Part shown: positions 24,701-35,900 of the stretch, in pieces
Numbering within the stretch: the first letter of the stretch is position 1
Layout of the letters: each line of letters opens with the position of its first letter
Assembly: GCA_947623455.1 (NCBI GenBank)
Contig: OX392542.1
Coordinates: 14,763,625-14,827,624 of the forward strand
DNA: 64,000 nucleotides
Direction of reading: 5' to 3'
Origin: Mimachlamys varia
Lineage: Eukaryota; Mollusca; Bivalvia; Pectinida; Pectinidae
Position numbers and translations under genes: made by a program
The notes under the pieces: generated by a model
Database searches by the model: none
What the model was told of the DNA's origin: nothing
The model's input: the letters and a program-made list of their open reading frames with translations, nothing else

Positions 24701-26275
24701 GTTGTCAAGGCCAAGGTAAATATTGTGTGCTATTGTCTATGGGATGTAGTCAAGGCCAAGGTAAATATTGTGTGATATTGTCTATGGGATGTAGTCAAGG
24801 CCAAGGTAAATATTGTGTGATATTGTCTATGGGATGTAGTCAAGGCCAAGGTAAATATTGTGTGCTATTGTCTATGGAATGTAGTCAAGGCCAAGGTAAA
24901 TATTGTGTGATATTGTATATGGGATGTAGTCAAGGCCAAGGTAAATATTGTGTGCTATTGTCTATGGGATGTAGTCAAGGCAAGGGTAAGTATTATGTGA
25001 TATTGTCTATGGGATGTAGTCAAGGCCAAGGTAAATATTATGTGATATTGTCTATGGGATGTAGTCAAGGCCAAGGTAAATATTGTGTGCTATTGTCCAT
25101 GGGATGTAGTCAAGGCCAAGGTAAATATTATGTGATATTGTCTATGGGATGTAGTCAAGGCCAAGGTAAATATTATGTGATATTGTCTATGGGATGTAGT
25201 CAAGGCCAAGGTAAATATTATGTGATATTGTATATGGGACGTAGTCAAGGCCAAGGTAAATATTATGTGCTATTGTCTATGGGACATACTCAAGGCCAAG
25301 GTAAATATTGTGTGCTATTGTCTATGGGATGTAGTCAAGGCCAAGGTAAATATTATGTGCTATTGTCTATGGGACGTAGTCAAGGCCAAGGTAAATATTA
25401 TGTGATATTGTCTATGGGACGTAGTCAAGGCCAAGGTAAATATTGTGTGATATTGTCTATGGGATGTAGTCAAGGCCAAGGTAAATATTGTGTGATATTG
25501 TCCATGGGATGTAGTCAAGGCCAGGGTAAGTATTATGTGATATTGTCTATGGGATGTAGTCAAGGCCAAGGTAAATATTGTGTGATATTGTCTATGGGAT
25601 GTAGTCAAGGCCAAGGTAAATATTGTGTGCTATTGTCTATGGGATGTAGTCAAGGCCAAGGTAAATATTGTGTGCTATTGTCTATGGGATGTTGTCAAGG
25701 CCAAGGTAAATATTGTGTGATATTGTCTATGGGATGTAGTCAAGGCCAAGGTAAATATTGTGTGATATTGTCTATGGGATGTAGTCAAGGCCAAGGTAAA
25801 TATTGTGTGATATTGTCTTTGGGATGTAGTCAAGGCCAAGGTAAATATTATGTGATATTGTCTATGGGATGTAGTCAAGGCCAAGGTAAATATTGTGTGA
25901 TATTGTCTATGGGATGTAGTCAAGGCCAAGGTAAATATTGTGTGCTATTGTCTATGGGATGTAGTCAAGGCCAAGGTAAATATTGTGTGATATTGTCTAT
26001 GGGATGTTGTCAAGGCCAAGGTAAATATTGTGTGATATTGTCTATGGGATGTAGTCAAGGCCAAGGTAAATATTGTGTGATATTGTCTATGGGATGTAGT
26101 CAAGGCCAAGGTAAATATTATGTGATATTGTCTATGGGATGTAGTCAAGGCCAAGGTAAATATTATGTGATATTGTCTATGGGATGTAGTCAAGGCCAAG
26201 GTAAATATTGTGTGATATTGTCTATGGGATGTAGTCAAGGCCAAGGTAAATATTGTGTGGTATTGTCTATGTGAT
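21742..26275. repeat. 45-bp satellite, about 100 copies
   Basis: Unit: TGTCTATGGGATGTAGTCAA, then GGCCAAGGTAAATATTGTGT, then GCTAT or GATAT. Variation is limited to a few positions (GCTAT/GATAT, TGTG/TATG, TCTATG/TCCATG/TATATG). Because 45 is a multiple of 3 the plus-strand frames reach 235-530 codons, but they are broken where single units change length or gain TAA. Each unit contains a donor-like CAAG|GTAAAT. Confidence 0.95.
21961..25648. repeat. 1,844-bp higher-order tandem duplication inside the 45-bp satellite
   Basis: Marker units recur exactly 1,844 bp apart: GGCTAAGG at 21,967 and 23,811; the 44-bp unit with GGTAAATATTTGTG at 22,827 and 24,671; GGGACATACTC at 23,438 and 25,282. 1,844 = 41 x 45 - 1, explained by that one 44-bp unit. 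Blocks: 21,961-23,804 and 23,805-25,648. Confidence 0.9.
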
Positions 26276-26299
26276 ATTGGTACATATTATACCTCATTC

Positions 26300-26640
26300 A
26301 TTTAAGTGCCTATACGATTCTAGTAGTTGCTCCGGTCACTGTTTATATATTATGGCCCTCTTAAGAGGGCACTATTGCTCATAGTATGGTATAGAGATGG
26401 GATAGTGCCTGAGCCGAAGGCGAGGGCACTATACCATCACGAGACCAGCATTTGGTCGTTTCCAGAGTCAGCCATTTTCAAGCAGAACAATAGCACGACT
26501 TAATAGTGACGTAACTCAATAGTGACGTCATAATAAATTCACGTTGAACATCGCTCCGAATTTGATAGTGCCCGGGTGAGCGGGCACTATCACTTTATAG
26601 TACCCATGTGTGTAGCCAAAGGGAATGCAGTATTCAATCA
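26300..26640. mobile_element. Probable foldback repeat
   Basis: Inverted strings GAGGGCACTAT, GATAGTGCCC and GGGCACTATC, plus TAGTGACGTCATAATAAA, recur within 300 bp. Not assigned to a family. Confidence 0.4.
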
Positions 26641-26892
26641 CGTGATGTACTAATTTCATATATCGGCCCGGAGTCAAGGACTACGGGCCGACGCTATATT
26701 TTTTGGCGTCATAATTGCAGGATGACCTTATGATTATATACAATGTAGTGAGGTCATTATTCCACCCAATTAGCAAATTGGCATCTGACCTAATGGTCTG
26801 TTTTTATTTTATATTATTTGTTCGTGTGGGGTAGATTAGGTATAATATAACAAATATGGCATGTCACTTCGGGCAATACGGGAGTTTAAGAA

Positions 26893-27075
26893 CTGGTCAG
26901 TCACTCAGATACGCTTCGGTCATATACATAATTTTGGGTGACTGACCAGCCCATAAACTCCCATTCGCTTCGGTCCATATACATAATTTTGGGTGACTGA
27001 CCAGCCGATAAACTCCCATTCGCTTCGGTCCATATACATAATTTTGGGTGACTGACCAGCCCATAAACTCCCATA
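26893..27075. repeat. 55-bp tandem repeat, about three copies
   Basis: Unit contains CATATACATAATTTTGGGTG then ACTGACCAGCCCATAAACTC. Period 55 bp (26,963 to 27,018). Confidence 0.85.
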
Positions 27076-27164
27076 CTGCCCTCAGTGACATGCACTATTT
27101 GTTAAATATCAAACTTTTGATCAGACATTGACTCATGTACAGTAGTCACTTTATTCTCCCTGCA

Positions 27165-27295
27165 GAGGTGAAAATGATATTGGCTGTATGACAAGGCCCT
27201 ATAGTCACAGATATTAATTTGTAAGCCGCTTTGAGGCGACCTATCGAATGTGAAAAATTGGTATATAAAAGCCTCGAATTATATGATTATTTATC
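27165..27295 (+). mobile_element. SINE type 2 tail fragment
   Basis: TGTAAGCCGCTTTGAGGCGA, GAATGTGAAAAATTGGTATA and CCTCGAATTATATGATTA match the 3' part of the SINE at 21.4 kb in the same orientation; the head is absent. Confidence 0.65.
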
Positions 27296-27490
27296 AAAAG
27301 AAATTATTTTATTAATTCGTAACACACTGTTTTCTATATAAATTTATATTATTCGTCCTTGATATCAATAACGAAAGCATTGTGTATGGCAAATAACAAC
27401 ATAGAATTACTTGTCTTCCAGTTGGATCGTTAAGAGAATTTGTTCGTTATTCATTTATACATACAATAGATAGTATGTTATCTTTCTGTT

Positions 27491-27531
<41 letters not shown>

Positions 27532-27532
27532 C
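27491..27532. repeat. (CAA)n microsatellite
   Basis: About 14 AAC units. The matching site in copy B of the segmental duplication (about 37,705) has no expansion. Confidence 0.95.
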
Positions 27533-28129
27533 TAAACAACAGTTGTTTAAGCGTTCTGAATACATGTGCTAATATAAAGGAAGAAAGTGAATGGCGACAT
27601 AAAAGTTCTCGAGGCAGGCACGCTGGTTCCGTTATCTCCGAATCCTGAAATGTTGAACAAAATAGTAAAAGTTCGTCAGGTTGGTGGACACCTTAGAAAC
27701 TATCCCCAGATAAATACTATTTCGGATTAATATTAAAGTCCCCGTTTGATGTATTTTTTTTTATTATTTAATATTTAATCACATTAATCACAGTTTCTTT
27801 AAGAGTCTAAAACTTCTAGAATAATGCTCGTAAAATAATGGCTAATGGCCAATGATGTGTTATTAAGAGGTTTTGAACTGAAATGATATTAAAAGTAATA
27901 CCATATTAAGCGCAAAACTTGAGGGTAAATATCAAGATATCTGCATTTGATTGTGCAAATGGGCTTCACAGTAGAGTCACATAATCGGATGCGTTTTCCT
28001 TAACATATAATAGCAATATAATAACAGGAGCATTTGTTACATTTTTAGACTAACTGCCCCTTCTCAATACACAACAACTGTACCCCAAGACACAAAATAT
28101 AATTCTATGTTGTTTGTATAATACACTTT

Positions 28130-28460
28130 ATTACATAACAGACTCGTTCAGTTATATTATACGACCATGTCATAAATATGGCATTACACATGTGTAATAA
28201 CACTATTGTTACGTCGAAAACAAATGAAGTCTTTATGTCTTTTTCCTCCACCTCCAAAACCTGACACGTCTTTAAATGAGCCTGGCTGTTAATAGGATGT
28301 TAAACAAAATAAACCAAACCAAACAAAACCTGAATATATGTTATGTGATAAATAGAAACTCGTTAAATAAATTATATGCCTAAAGGCTCGTGCCATATCA
28401 AATTACTGAACTTGTTTAATTAATTCCATATTAGATCGACACTCGTGTAGGATCCTCTAT
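28130..28460. mobile_element. MITE family G, inverted copy with a SINE tail inside
   Basis: Both hairpins of the 17.65-18.0 kb element are present in reverse order (ACACATGTGTAATAACACTA to TAATTCCATATTAGATCGAC). An extra block at about 28,243-28,331 (CCTGGCTGTTAATAGGATGT, AAATAAACCAAACCAAAC) looks like the 3' end of a different SINE inserted into it. Confidence 0.55.
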
Positions 28461-28844
28461 ATATTTAAGTCAAACCGGGTTTTCTTACATCAACTTCCTC
28501 TCATGTGTCCTCCGGCGGATGGCGTTCATTTCCTCATTTCCTCGTTTCGTCCTCCGTTTATCACTTACTATGATGATAGGGTCAAAAGTGATTTTTTCAA
28601 ACATACCTGAGGGCGAAGCAAAAGTGTTTAATATTCAATTTCATTCAGAAAATCAATAAAAGATATAACTTTTTAAATTAAAACAATAAAAAAACACAAC
28701 ACATTAGCATTAAACAAATATCAAAGCTCAAATCTGATTATTAAATCCTAATATTTTTTATTACCTTAATAAATGGAGATATAAAACGAACTCTTTATAG
28801 TTAAATAAAGAATACAATAATAATCATATTAAACTGTTTTGTAT

Positions 28845-29051
28845 CTAAGATTTGAAACTGAATAACGAAATATTATTTTTTATTCTGTTACACGTATCAT
28901 CAGAACAGGTCCCTCCTATATCCATCGTGCTGGTCACATCCACCCAGACATATATGGTAATAGGTGAGTTTTCTGGTCCGTACGGTCCTACTACTGTCAC
29001 TTTATACCACGTCCCAACAGAATCCTGATCAACAACCGTACCCATCGAGAC
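28845..29051 (-). CDS. Gene A: terminal coding exon
   Basis: The acceptor TTTTGCAG precedes a phase-0 frame beginning VSMGTVVDQDSVGTWYKV, with VVGPYGPENSPITIYVWVDV further on, then GGTCSDDTCN, and ends FSFKS-stop at 28,845. The phase matches the upstream exon end (TSNVQ|VSMGTVV). A paralogous exon at 40,218-40,439 keeps the same frame, acceptor position, WYKV and VVGPYGP motifs and the CSxxTCN cysteine pair. That supports a real coding exon of an unrecognised protein, probably secreted or cell-surface. Confidence 0.6.
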   Translation of the reverse strand, partial: VSMGTVVDQDSVGTWYKVTVVGPYGPENSPITIYVWVDVTSTMDIGGTCSDDTCNRIKNNISLFSFKS

Positions 29052-29784
29052 CTGCAAAACAATCAAACAACTTTGTAAAGGAAAAATGCCACAATGAACC
29101 AAACAAACTGCTAACTGCATGATTCCTGCTGAAATAGGGAACATAAAAACATATGATGGGTGTGCCCAAATAATTTGGGTTTTTGGTTGATTTCTGACTG
29201 ATATACTGATAGACATCCATTTGTGATGCTGGAGTCATAAATGGCTGAAACGCTTATTGGTTTTAACTACGAACACGTTTATACATGTATCAACCTGCAT
29301 TTTTTATTAGCTATCCTACATTATTTTATGTCATCGATCTTTAATAAAGATTATTATTTGTATGGGGAAAGCGTTCGGTAATATATTCGGTGTTATCAAA
29401 TAGCCTTTTAGGTGAAAACCTTATCAATGGATAATTGTGGGTACTTAACCTAAGCAAAGAGGCTATTAAACCACATCATATCCATTACTGTAATGGAAAG
29501 GAATGCGTTCACGAGTTATAACCTCACTTTCACTTAGCAACCTTTTTGTACATATCACATGGTATATAAAATGTATCCATAATTGATCGCCTGATCTGTA
29601 TATGTGACATGCCACTTGATTTCTAGTTGTATACCCTTAACGTGGTTCTGTATTTTATTACTTAATGAAGAACGTTTTGCTAACTTCATTTTAGACATTT
29701 GGTTACGCATCAGTATTGTCTTGCTGGAAAGAAATCTGAAGTCGACGTCATAAATAACCTGTCCATTTCACGGTCTTATCTTTA

Positions 29785-30507
29785 AAGTACTAGTAGGTGT
29801 ATTCCATGGTTTTACATGTAAATTACAGACAAGTCTATTCCATGGTTTTACCTTGAAATTGCTGGTAGATATATTCCATTGTCTTACATTTAATCTATTG
29901 GTAGATAAATGCCATGTTCTAACCTTTAAATTCCCGATATTTGTATTCCATGGAGTTACCTTTAAATCACTGAAAAGCGCATTCCATGGTCTAACCTTTA
30001 AATTACTGATAAGTGTATTTCATGGCCTTACCTTTAAATATTGATAGGGTTACTTACTTGTATCCATATCTATATCTTATCTATAAGTTGCTCATATATT
30101 ACATGGTCCTTCCTTTAAATAACTGGTAGATAAATTCAAAAATGTAATCTTTACATTACTAGAAGGTGAATTCCGTGGTTTACCTGTAAAATACTAGTAG
30201 GTGTATTCCATGGTTTTACCTGTAAAATACTAGTAGGTGTATTCCATGGTTTTACCTGTAAATAACTAGTAGGTGTATTACATTGTTTTACCTGTAAATT
30301 ACTGGAAGGTGTATTCCATTGTTTTACCTGTTAATCACTAGTAGGTGTATTCTATGGTTTTACCTGTAAATTACTGGAAGGTGTATTCCATGGTTTTACC
30401 TGTAAATTACTGGAAGGTGTATTCCATGGTTTTACCTGTAAATTACTAGTAGGTGTATTCTATGGTTTTACCTGTAAATTGATATTAGGTGTACTCTGTG
30501 TTCTTAC
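29785..30507 (-). repeat. 36-bp minisatellite in the intron of gene A, built on the 5' splice site
   Basis: About 20 tandem units, some degenerate. On the minus strand each reads roughly TACTAGTAATTTACAG|GTAA followed by AACCATGGAATACACC. The first unit overlaps the coding exon end (ACTAGTAATGTGCAG|GTAAGA), so the array has grown out of the exon/intron junction. Units farther into the intron carry CAG|GTAAAACC or AAAG|GTAAGG versions. The second unit stays in frame before a stop (VRTQSTPNINLQ, then VKP-stop). Confidence 0.8.
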
Positions 30508-30690
30508 CTGCACATTACTAGTAGGTGTATCGAATGAAATCCATACATTGAACGACTCCTCGACAGAAATAAGGTTTATTTCACAGCTGGTCCTTACTCT
30601 CCTTTTTTCGATAGCTTTATCTGTGTCCTGACCACTGGTCAGCATCGGGAAAGAAGCCATCATCCAGACGAATCTGACAAAGAAATATCT
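30508..30690 (-). CDS. Gene A: internal or upstream coding exon (partial model)
   Basis: The minus-strand frame reads MMASFPMLTSGQ, then TSCEINLISVEESFNVWISF and DTPTSNVQ. It ends at a consensus donor, CAG|GTAAGA (last exon base 30,508), in phase 0. The 5' edge is uncertain: an acceptor TTTGTCAG lies near 30,690, but the copy in gene B differs by a 10-bp length change there, so the true exon may start nearer TSCEI. It should join the exon at 28,845-29,051. The residue pattern suggests a beta-rich extracellular domain. I do not recognise the family. Confidence 0.5.
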
Positions 30691-31674
30691 GTCGTATTCT
30701 TATATAATTACCTTATTAATGAGATGAACAGCTATTCTAGCACTGGTTGTCGATATCAATTAGCCTTAATTCTAATTATAATGTATACCCTTTAATCTAC
30801 ATGCTAATTATTAGACTCAAATCAGTGTACCGAATAGGCCCTATGTTAACGCTGTCTGTGGTATGTTTTCCATAACGTATTCAGCCTGATACATATATGG
30901 ACTATTTTGTTTAGTTGCTATTCTATCGGAAACATGATAGGACGTGAGTATTTATTCCGGAGATAAATTGGACTGCATATATATATATGAATGTAAAGGA
31001 TGCATGCTTGAAATCCGCGTGTAATTGGCCTCAGGTACAACATAATAAATTCCGCAAACTGCCAGGATGACACATAACATTAACGCTCTCGAGATATATC
31101 CTTATCTACTAATATATATCTGCGGTCCATTTATTTAAAACCGAACAAGAAATATAAGGCATTTATATCAATTTTGCGAGTCTCTTCAGATGCATGCATA
31201 TATATCCTTTGTTTTCACAACTAGTAAAGTTAGATGTGTGACGTTAACAATGATAACTATATATATAGATATCATATAACACATTTGACGTGCAATAAAG
31301 GGTCGTGATAACAACGTCATAGAACAGTACAGTTCATATGGTAATGAGATTTGTACCCGTGGAAACAATATTGTGACGTCACATATGAATTAAGTTGAGT
31401 TTTTGTACAAGGCATTACTCTGTTATTGAAGTGGTGAAAATGAGGTTTACCGTCGAAGATATTCATTGAACCCCCCCCCCCCACCCCAAAAAAAACAACA
31501 AGAAGAAGCAAATCAGTTAATACCAAAGTGATAATAAAACCAATACGAACTTAAAATCGATTAAACTACAGGTAACATATAAACAAAGGAATTAATTGCA
31601 CAGAGACACTTGAAATGGTAGAAAAGAATAATACTAAGTCTTCGGAAGAGCAAGTTTCTCCTTCTTTAATCTAG

Positions 31675-31800
31675 GCCACATCCAAGTAAATGTCTCGTCC
31701 TCAAAGGGAGAACGTAAGCATCTAATGAGAATAGTGAAAAAGTCCGCCGTCATACCTATTGCTCAATGATACCAAGATGGTGACAATAAAACTTGATTTG
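31675..31800 (-). mobile_element. Penelope-like 3' end scrap
   Basis: Plus-strand blocks CACATCCAAGTAAATGTCTC, CTAATGAGAATAGTGAAAAA and CCAAGATGGTGACAATAAAA match the 3' ends of copies 2 and 4. Very short and diverged. Confidence 0.45.
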
Positions 31801-31859
31801 CTCGTCATATACATACGAAAGTATTTTTCTCATGTTATATAAAATTAAAATCTAACACC

Positions 31860-32430
31860 ATGTGAGTAAGCGATACAGGTTAGCATCTCGTATATAAATT
31901 GAACTTTGAGTTACCATACATACGAGAAAGCGATACATGTGATCCTCTCATATATAAATTGTACATACAGCTTTGAGCTACCATACATATGAATAAGCGA
32001 TACAGGTGAGCATCTCGTATATAAATTGAACTTTGAGCTACCATACATACGAGAAAGAGATACATGAGATCCTCTCATATATAAATTGAACATACAACTT
32101 TGAGCTACCATACATATGAATAAGCGATACAGGTGAGCATCTCGTATATAAATTGTACATACAACTTTGAGCTACCATACATATGAATAAGCGATACAGG
32201 TGAGCATCTCGTATATAAATTGTACATACAACTTTGAGCTATCATGCATATGAGTAAGCGATACAGGTAAGCATCTCGTATATAAATTGTACATACAACT
32301 TTGAGTTACAGCTGTACCATACATATGAGTAAGCGATACAGGTGAGCATCTTTTATATAAATTGAACATATAACTTTGAGCTACCATTCATATGAGAAAG
32401 CGATACAGGTAATCATCTCATACATGCATA
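31860..32430. repeat. 60/67-bp tandem repeat, about eight copies
   Basis: Unit contains GAGCTACCATACATATGAAT, AAGCGATACAGGTGAGCATC and TCGTATATAAATTG. Copies are spaced 67 bp apart except one or two 60-bp steps lacking TACATAC. An inverted scrap (CACCTGTATCGCTTACTCGT) lies at 32,624-32,644. Confidence 0.85.
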
Positions 32431-33485
32431 TCAATGGTACCTTTTGTCCACCATGCATAGCCGGAAAAAAGACTCAATATTAAGCCTACAATGCGATCAT
32501 TTATTTGCATGTTTTTGTTTCTATTCTGTGTCCATGTTTTAGGTTTAATGGTTTCTGTTAACATTGTTTTGGAAAGTACGCAAATGTAAAGACAAACACA
32601 AACACAAACAATATCCAGGGGATCACCTGTATCGCTTACTCGTCCTAGCAGTTTAGGACAACAGACATGTACACTGTTTGGTTCATTATAAATTTAGCGC
32701 AATATTTCAAGTTCGTGAAGCTCCGAAACAAAAAAATATCTCTTAATAAGTACTAGTAAACACCCTCGTTCCCAGATTCAGCCTTGGCAGCATTAACACA
32801 ATCTAATTGAAATTGATCAAATTGTCCCGAAAGCGACTAGCTTAATGTTGGGACAGATAACACTGCTGTGATCGGATAAGTGGTAACTGACGAGTGAAAC
32901 AGTCAGATAAGTGGAGGCTGGGTATAACGTGAATATAATAAGTAGTGGTTGATGAGTATACAATCGGATTAGTGGTAGCCGGACAACCAGACTCGACTAT
33001 ATAATATACAGTGTTTATCAGGCTATTATTACTTGATACAATGTCGGGATTTACACCATTTCATCTAAATAAAGAGATTCCGCACATTAGTGGTACTGAT
33101 ATATTCCTGGATGATTTATTACAGCTGATGTATAAATAGTAAGGTTGCCAAACCAATCCTACTTTGGTAACCAGTTACATGGTCAATCACCGCTTAATCA
33201 GTAGATTTGATGATCACATGGTTAACAGTAACATCGCGCGCTAACATCCCGGCCAACAATAGTGATTAATATAAGTTGGATAACTTGTTTCATAATTGTT
33301 GTAAAAAGTTTATGTTTTATATTAACAGTAACAAGCGTATTACATTAAAAATATTTTGTCTGAATATCTTTACACCACAAACATGCACGTTTATATAAAT
33401 TCGCACGGTATTTTTTTCTTGTACTTTTAGGAGGGTCTCCATGTAAAATCTCATCTGATCTGTTTTGGGCATCCCCTCCTTAAAA

Positions 33486-34640
33486 TTGTTTCGTCAATCA
33501 CAACATTTGATTTTTCCACTCTGTGCACTACCATACCACATACCAAACTGATGAAAGGATGTCTTTTGTCTCTCATTATGAGAGCTTTCTTTTCTAAAAA
33601 AAGGCGGACAACGATATATATGGCAGTGAGCTATCTTGGAACATACTTCATGAAGAACACAACAAAGCCAAGGCGAAATATACTGAAGAAGATATAGTGC
33701 GAATGATTGAATTTCTGGTTGACAATATCTTTGTTGAGTTCGAAGGGAAGGTTTTCAAACATACTGTTGGCATTCCAATGGACACTAACTGTGCACCACT
33801 TTTGGCTGACTTGTTTTTGTTTTCATACGAAGCTGAATTTGTCGAGGAGCTTATCAGGGCGGGTAACAAAAACCTTGCCAAATCGTTCAATTTCACTTTC
33901 AAGTATATCGACGATGTGCTGTCTATAAACAACACGAAGTTTGATGTCCTAGTCGATCGTATATTCCCCACTGAACTTGAATTTAAAGACACGACAAACT
34001 CTCCTACTTCAGCTTCTTACTTCGATCTGTACTTAAACTGTGACCAACACTGGCAGCGTTCTACTAAGCTGTATGATAAACGTGACGATGTCCATTTTCC
34101 GATCGTGAACTTTCCCATTATTGATAGTAATATCATTGCTTCTCCATTCTGTAGTGTTTTCATGTCGCAGTTGATTCGTTATTCTAGGGCTTGCTTTGAT
34201 CATCGAGATTTTCATGATATATGTCAGATGCTGACGAATAAACTTACTCACAGCGATTCGAGAGATGCAGGTTGACGAAGACTAAGAGGAAGTTCTATGG
34301 TCGCCATATTGATCTCACCGAGAAATATTCTGTATCTTTGTGTGGTATGAAGATGGACGTTTTTGAGTGCTTATAAGTGTGCTTACTTGTTGTGATTGAC
34401 AATGTTGTCTTGGTTCATATTTTGAGGATTGATGCTAACTTGGATGTGACCAAGATTTACATGGCGGGTGTCGTCGATGAAGCAGAAGACGCTTACCCTT
34501 CCGAAACACCTGGTCTTATTCTCTTGTACCTTTTCATTTGTTCATATTTTGCATCTAGTTTAATCGAGTTTGAGTTCCGATTAAGTTTTGTTGACGCTTT
34601 GGCATCCTATGATTTTTTACTCCTCATTAAATACAATTAA
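33486..34640 (+). mobile_element. Penelope-like retroelement, copy 1: frameshifted reverse transcriptase and 3' end
   Basis: Begins at motif A (TFDFSTLCTTIPH near 33,512). A frameshift follows around 33,600. A 192-residue open part (33,697-34,275) then contains motif B (TVGIPMDTNCAPLLADLFLF, the usual Gly replaced by Asp), YIDDVLS (motif C), LYDKRDD, FPIVNFP and MSQLIRYSRAC. A 3' untranslated part follows, with GTCGTCGATGAAGCAGAAGA. The N-terminal half is missing (5' truncation). No GIY-YIG endonuclease motif follows. Dead copy. Confidence 0.75.
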
Positions 34641-35139
34641 GTACAATACAACAATTTTATGTGGTCACTGCTCATTGTTTGTATAGCTAAAGTATTGGAT
34701 TTTGGTCGCATAAAGCCATATTATTGTATTGTATTCATCCTTTGAAATTCAAGTAAATAATCGATTCTAGTAACTGCCACAGGAAGCCGTTTATTATGAA
34801 TATGCACGCTTTATTAAAGCCCTGTGATCTATAATAGGATTGGGAGATACCTTACACAGATGGTATGATATTTTCTTTACCGTTGATGCATATAAAGTTC
34901 TGTCCTACCTTCAGAATCCCTTCAAATTTGATTTGCTTAGTTTTTGTACGATCTAATAAAAGAATAATTCCTTCGGAAAAGGTTGCATATTTTCTCCATC
35001 TTTTCACTAGTAAACTAAACTACACGTGTTTGGTATTGCGCCTGGACTGTCAGATGTTTGTAATGTATTTTTCAATATGGATGTTTCTGTGTGCGTATAT
35101 GCAATATGCATTTGGTAGGAAAATGAATAGAATTTAATC

Positions 35140-35260
35140 ATAAGACAAATTGTTGGCCTTAGCCAGCAATGATTTGTGAACCGCTTTGGGGCAACCTTTT
35201 TCAAGTTATGATAAAGCGGTATATAAGAACCTCGAATTATTATCATTATCATTATTAGCC
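35140..35260 (+). mobile_element. SINE type 2 tail fragment
   Basis: TTTGTGAACCGCTTTGGGGC, GCGGTATATAAGAACCTCGA followed by an ATTATCATT microsatellite tail. Confidence 0.55.
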
Positions 35261-35794
35261 AGGACAACACGGGGGTTCCAGAAAGGGTTCAGTAAATGTC
35301 CAACTACTCGGTTATTAATTTTGGTAACTGGTTCCTGGTCCTCCGGCCGAGAAACTGGTTAATTGTTTAACTGTTGACTACCCTAATAAATAGCGATTCA
35401 GTCATCTTCCAATAAAAAGTAAAATCTGACTATTTATCAAAATTCAAAATAGATGTTCCGAAAAAAGACCGCACTCTCAAGGAGAGAAATGTATGCACAT
35501 AGTACCATAGAAGCGATAGAATTTAATGACAATATAAGACCATCTAGGTGAACGTAATGGCTTTGTGTACAGCTTTCTACAAATAAGTCATTTTCCTCGA
35601 ATATGGATTGATTCTTTTTTATAATAATATACACAAATGTGAACTAATGACGAAATACGATTGCTTAAAAACAAATGCCTTTGTTACTCGAAAACCATGT
35701 AACCTATACTTGTATACTTACATAAGAATTCTTGTCATAGCCTTCAGGTTGGTGCAGTAACGACTGGAATAGTGTATTAACGGTGTCTGTAAGA

Positions 35795-35900
35795 TCAGTC
35801 ACATACAGACGTCAGGTTTGCCTCGTATGGGACCCTGGATCTGTTCGATGTGAAAACTACACCGTCAGAGTATCTATATTCTGGGCTACCCGCTGGTATA
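35795..35900 (-). other. Possible terminal coding exon, copy A
   Basis: The minus-strand frame contains IPAGSPEYRYSDGVVFTSNR, then SRVPYEANLTSVCD and a stop at 35,795-35,797. The copy at 43,951-44,053 keeps the frame despite a length change of exactly 3 nt and ends with the same CD-stop. The proposed acceptor (AACTAAG) has a poor pyrimidine tract and no donor partner is identified, so this is tentative. Confidence 0.3.

Noticed and set aside
22119..26274. Long open frames of 235-530 codons with repeated MGCSQGQGKYCVILS units
   Set aside because: The frame is open only because the unit is 45 bp. Minus-strand frames are also open, units with TAA or 44 bp break it, and no signal peptide or flanking unique coding sequence is present.
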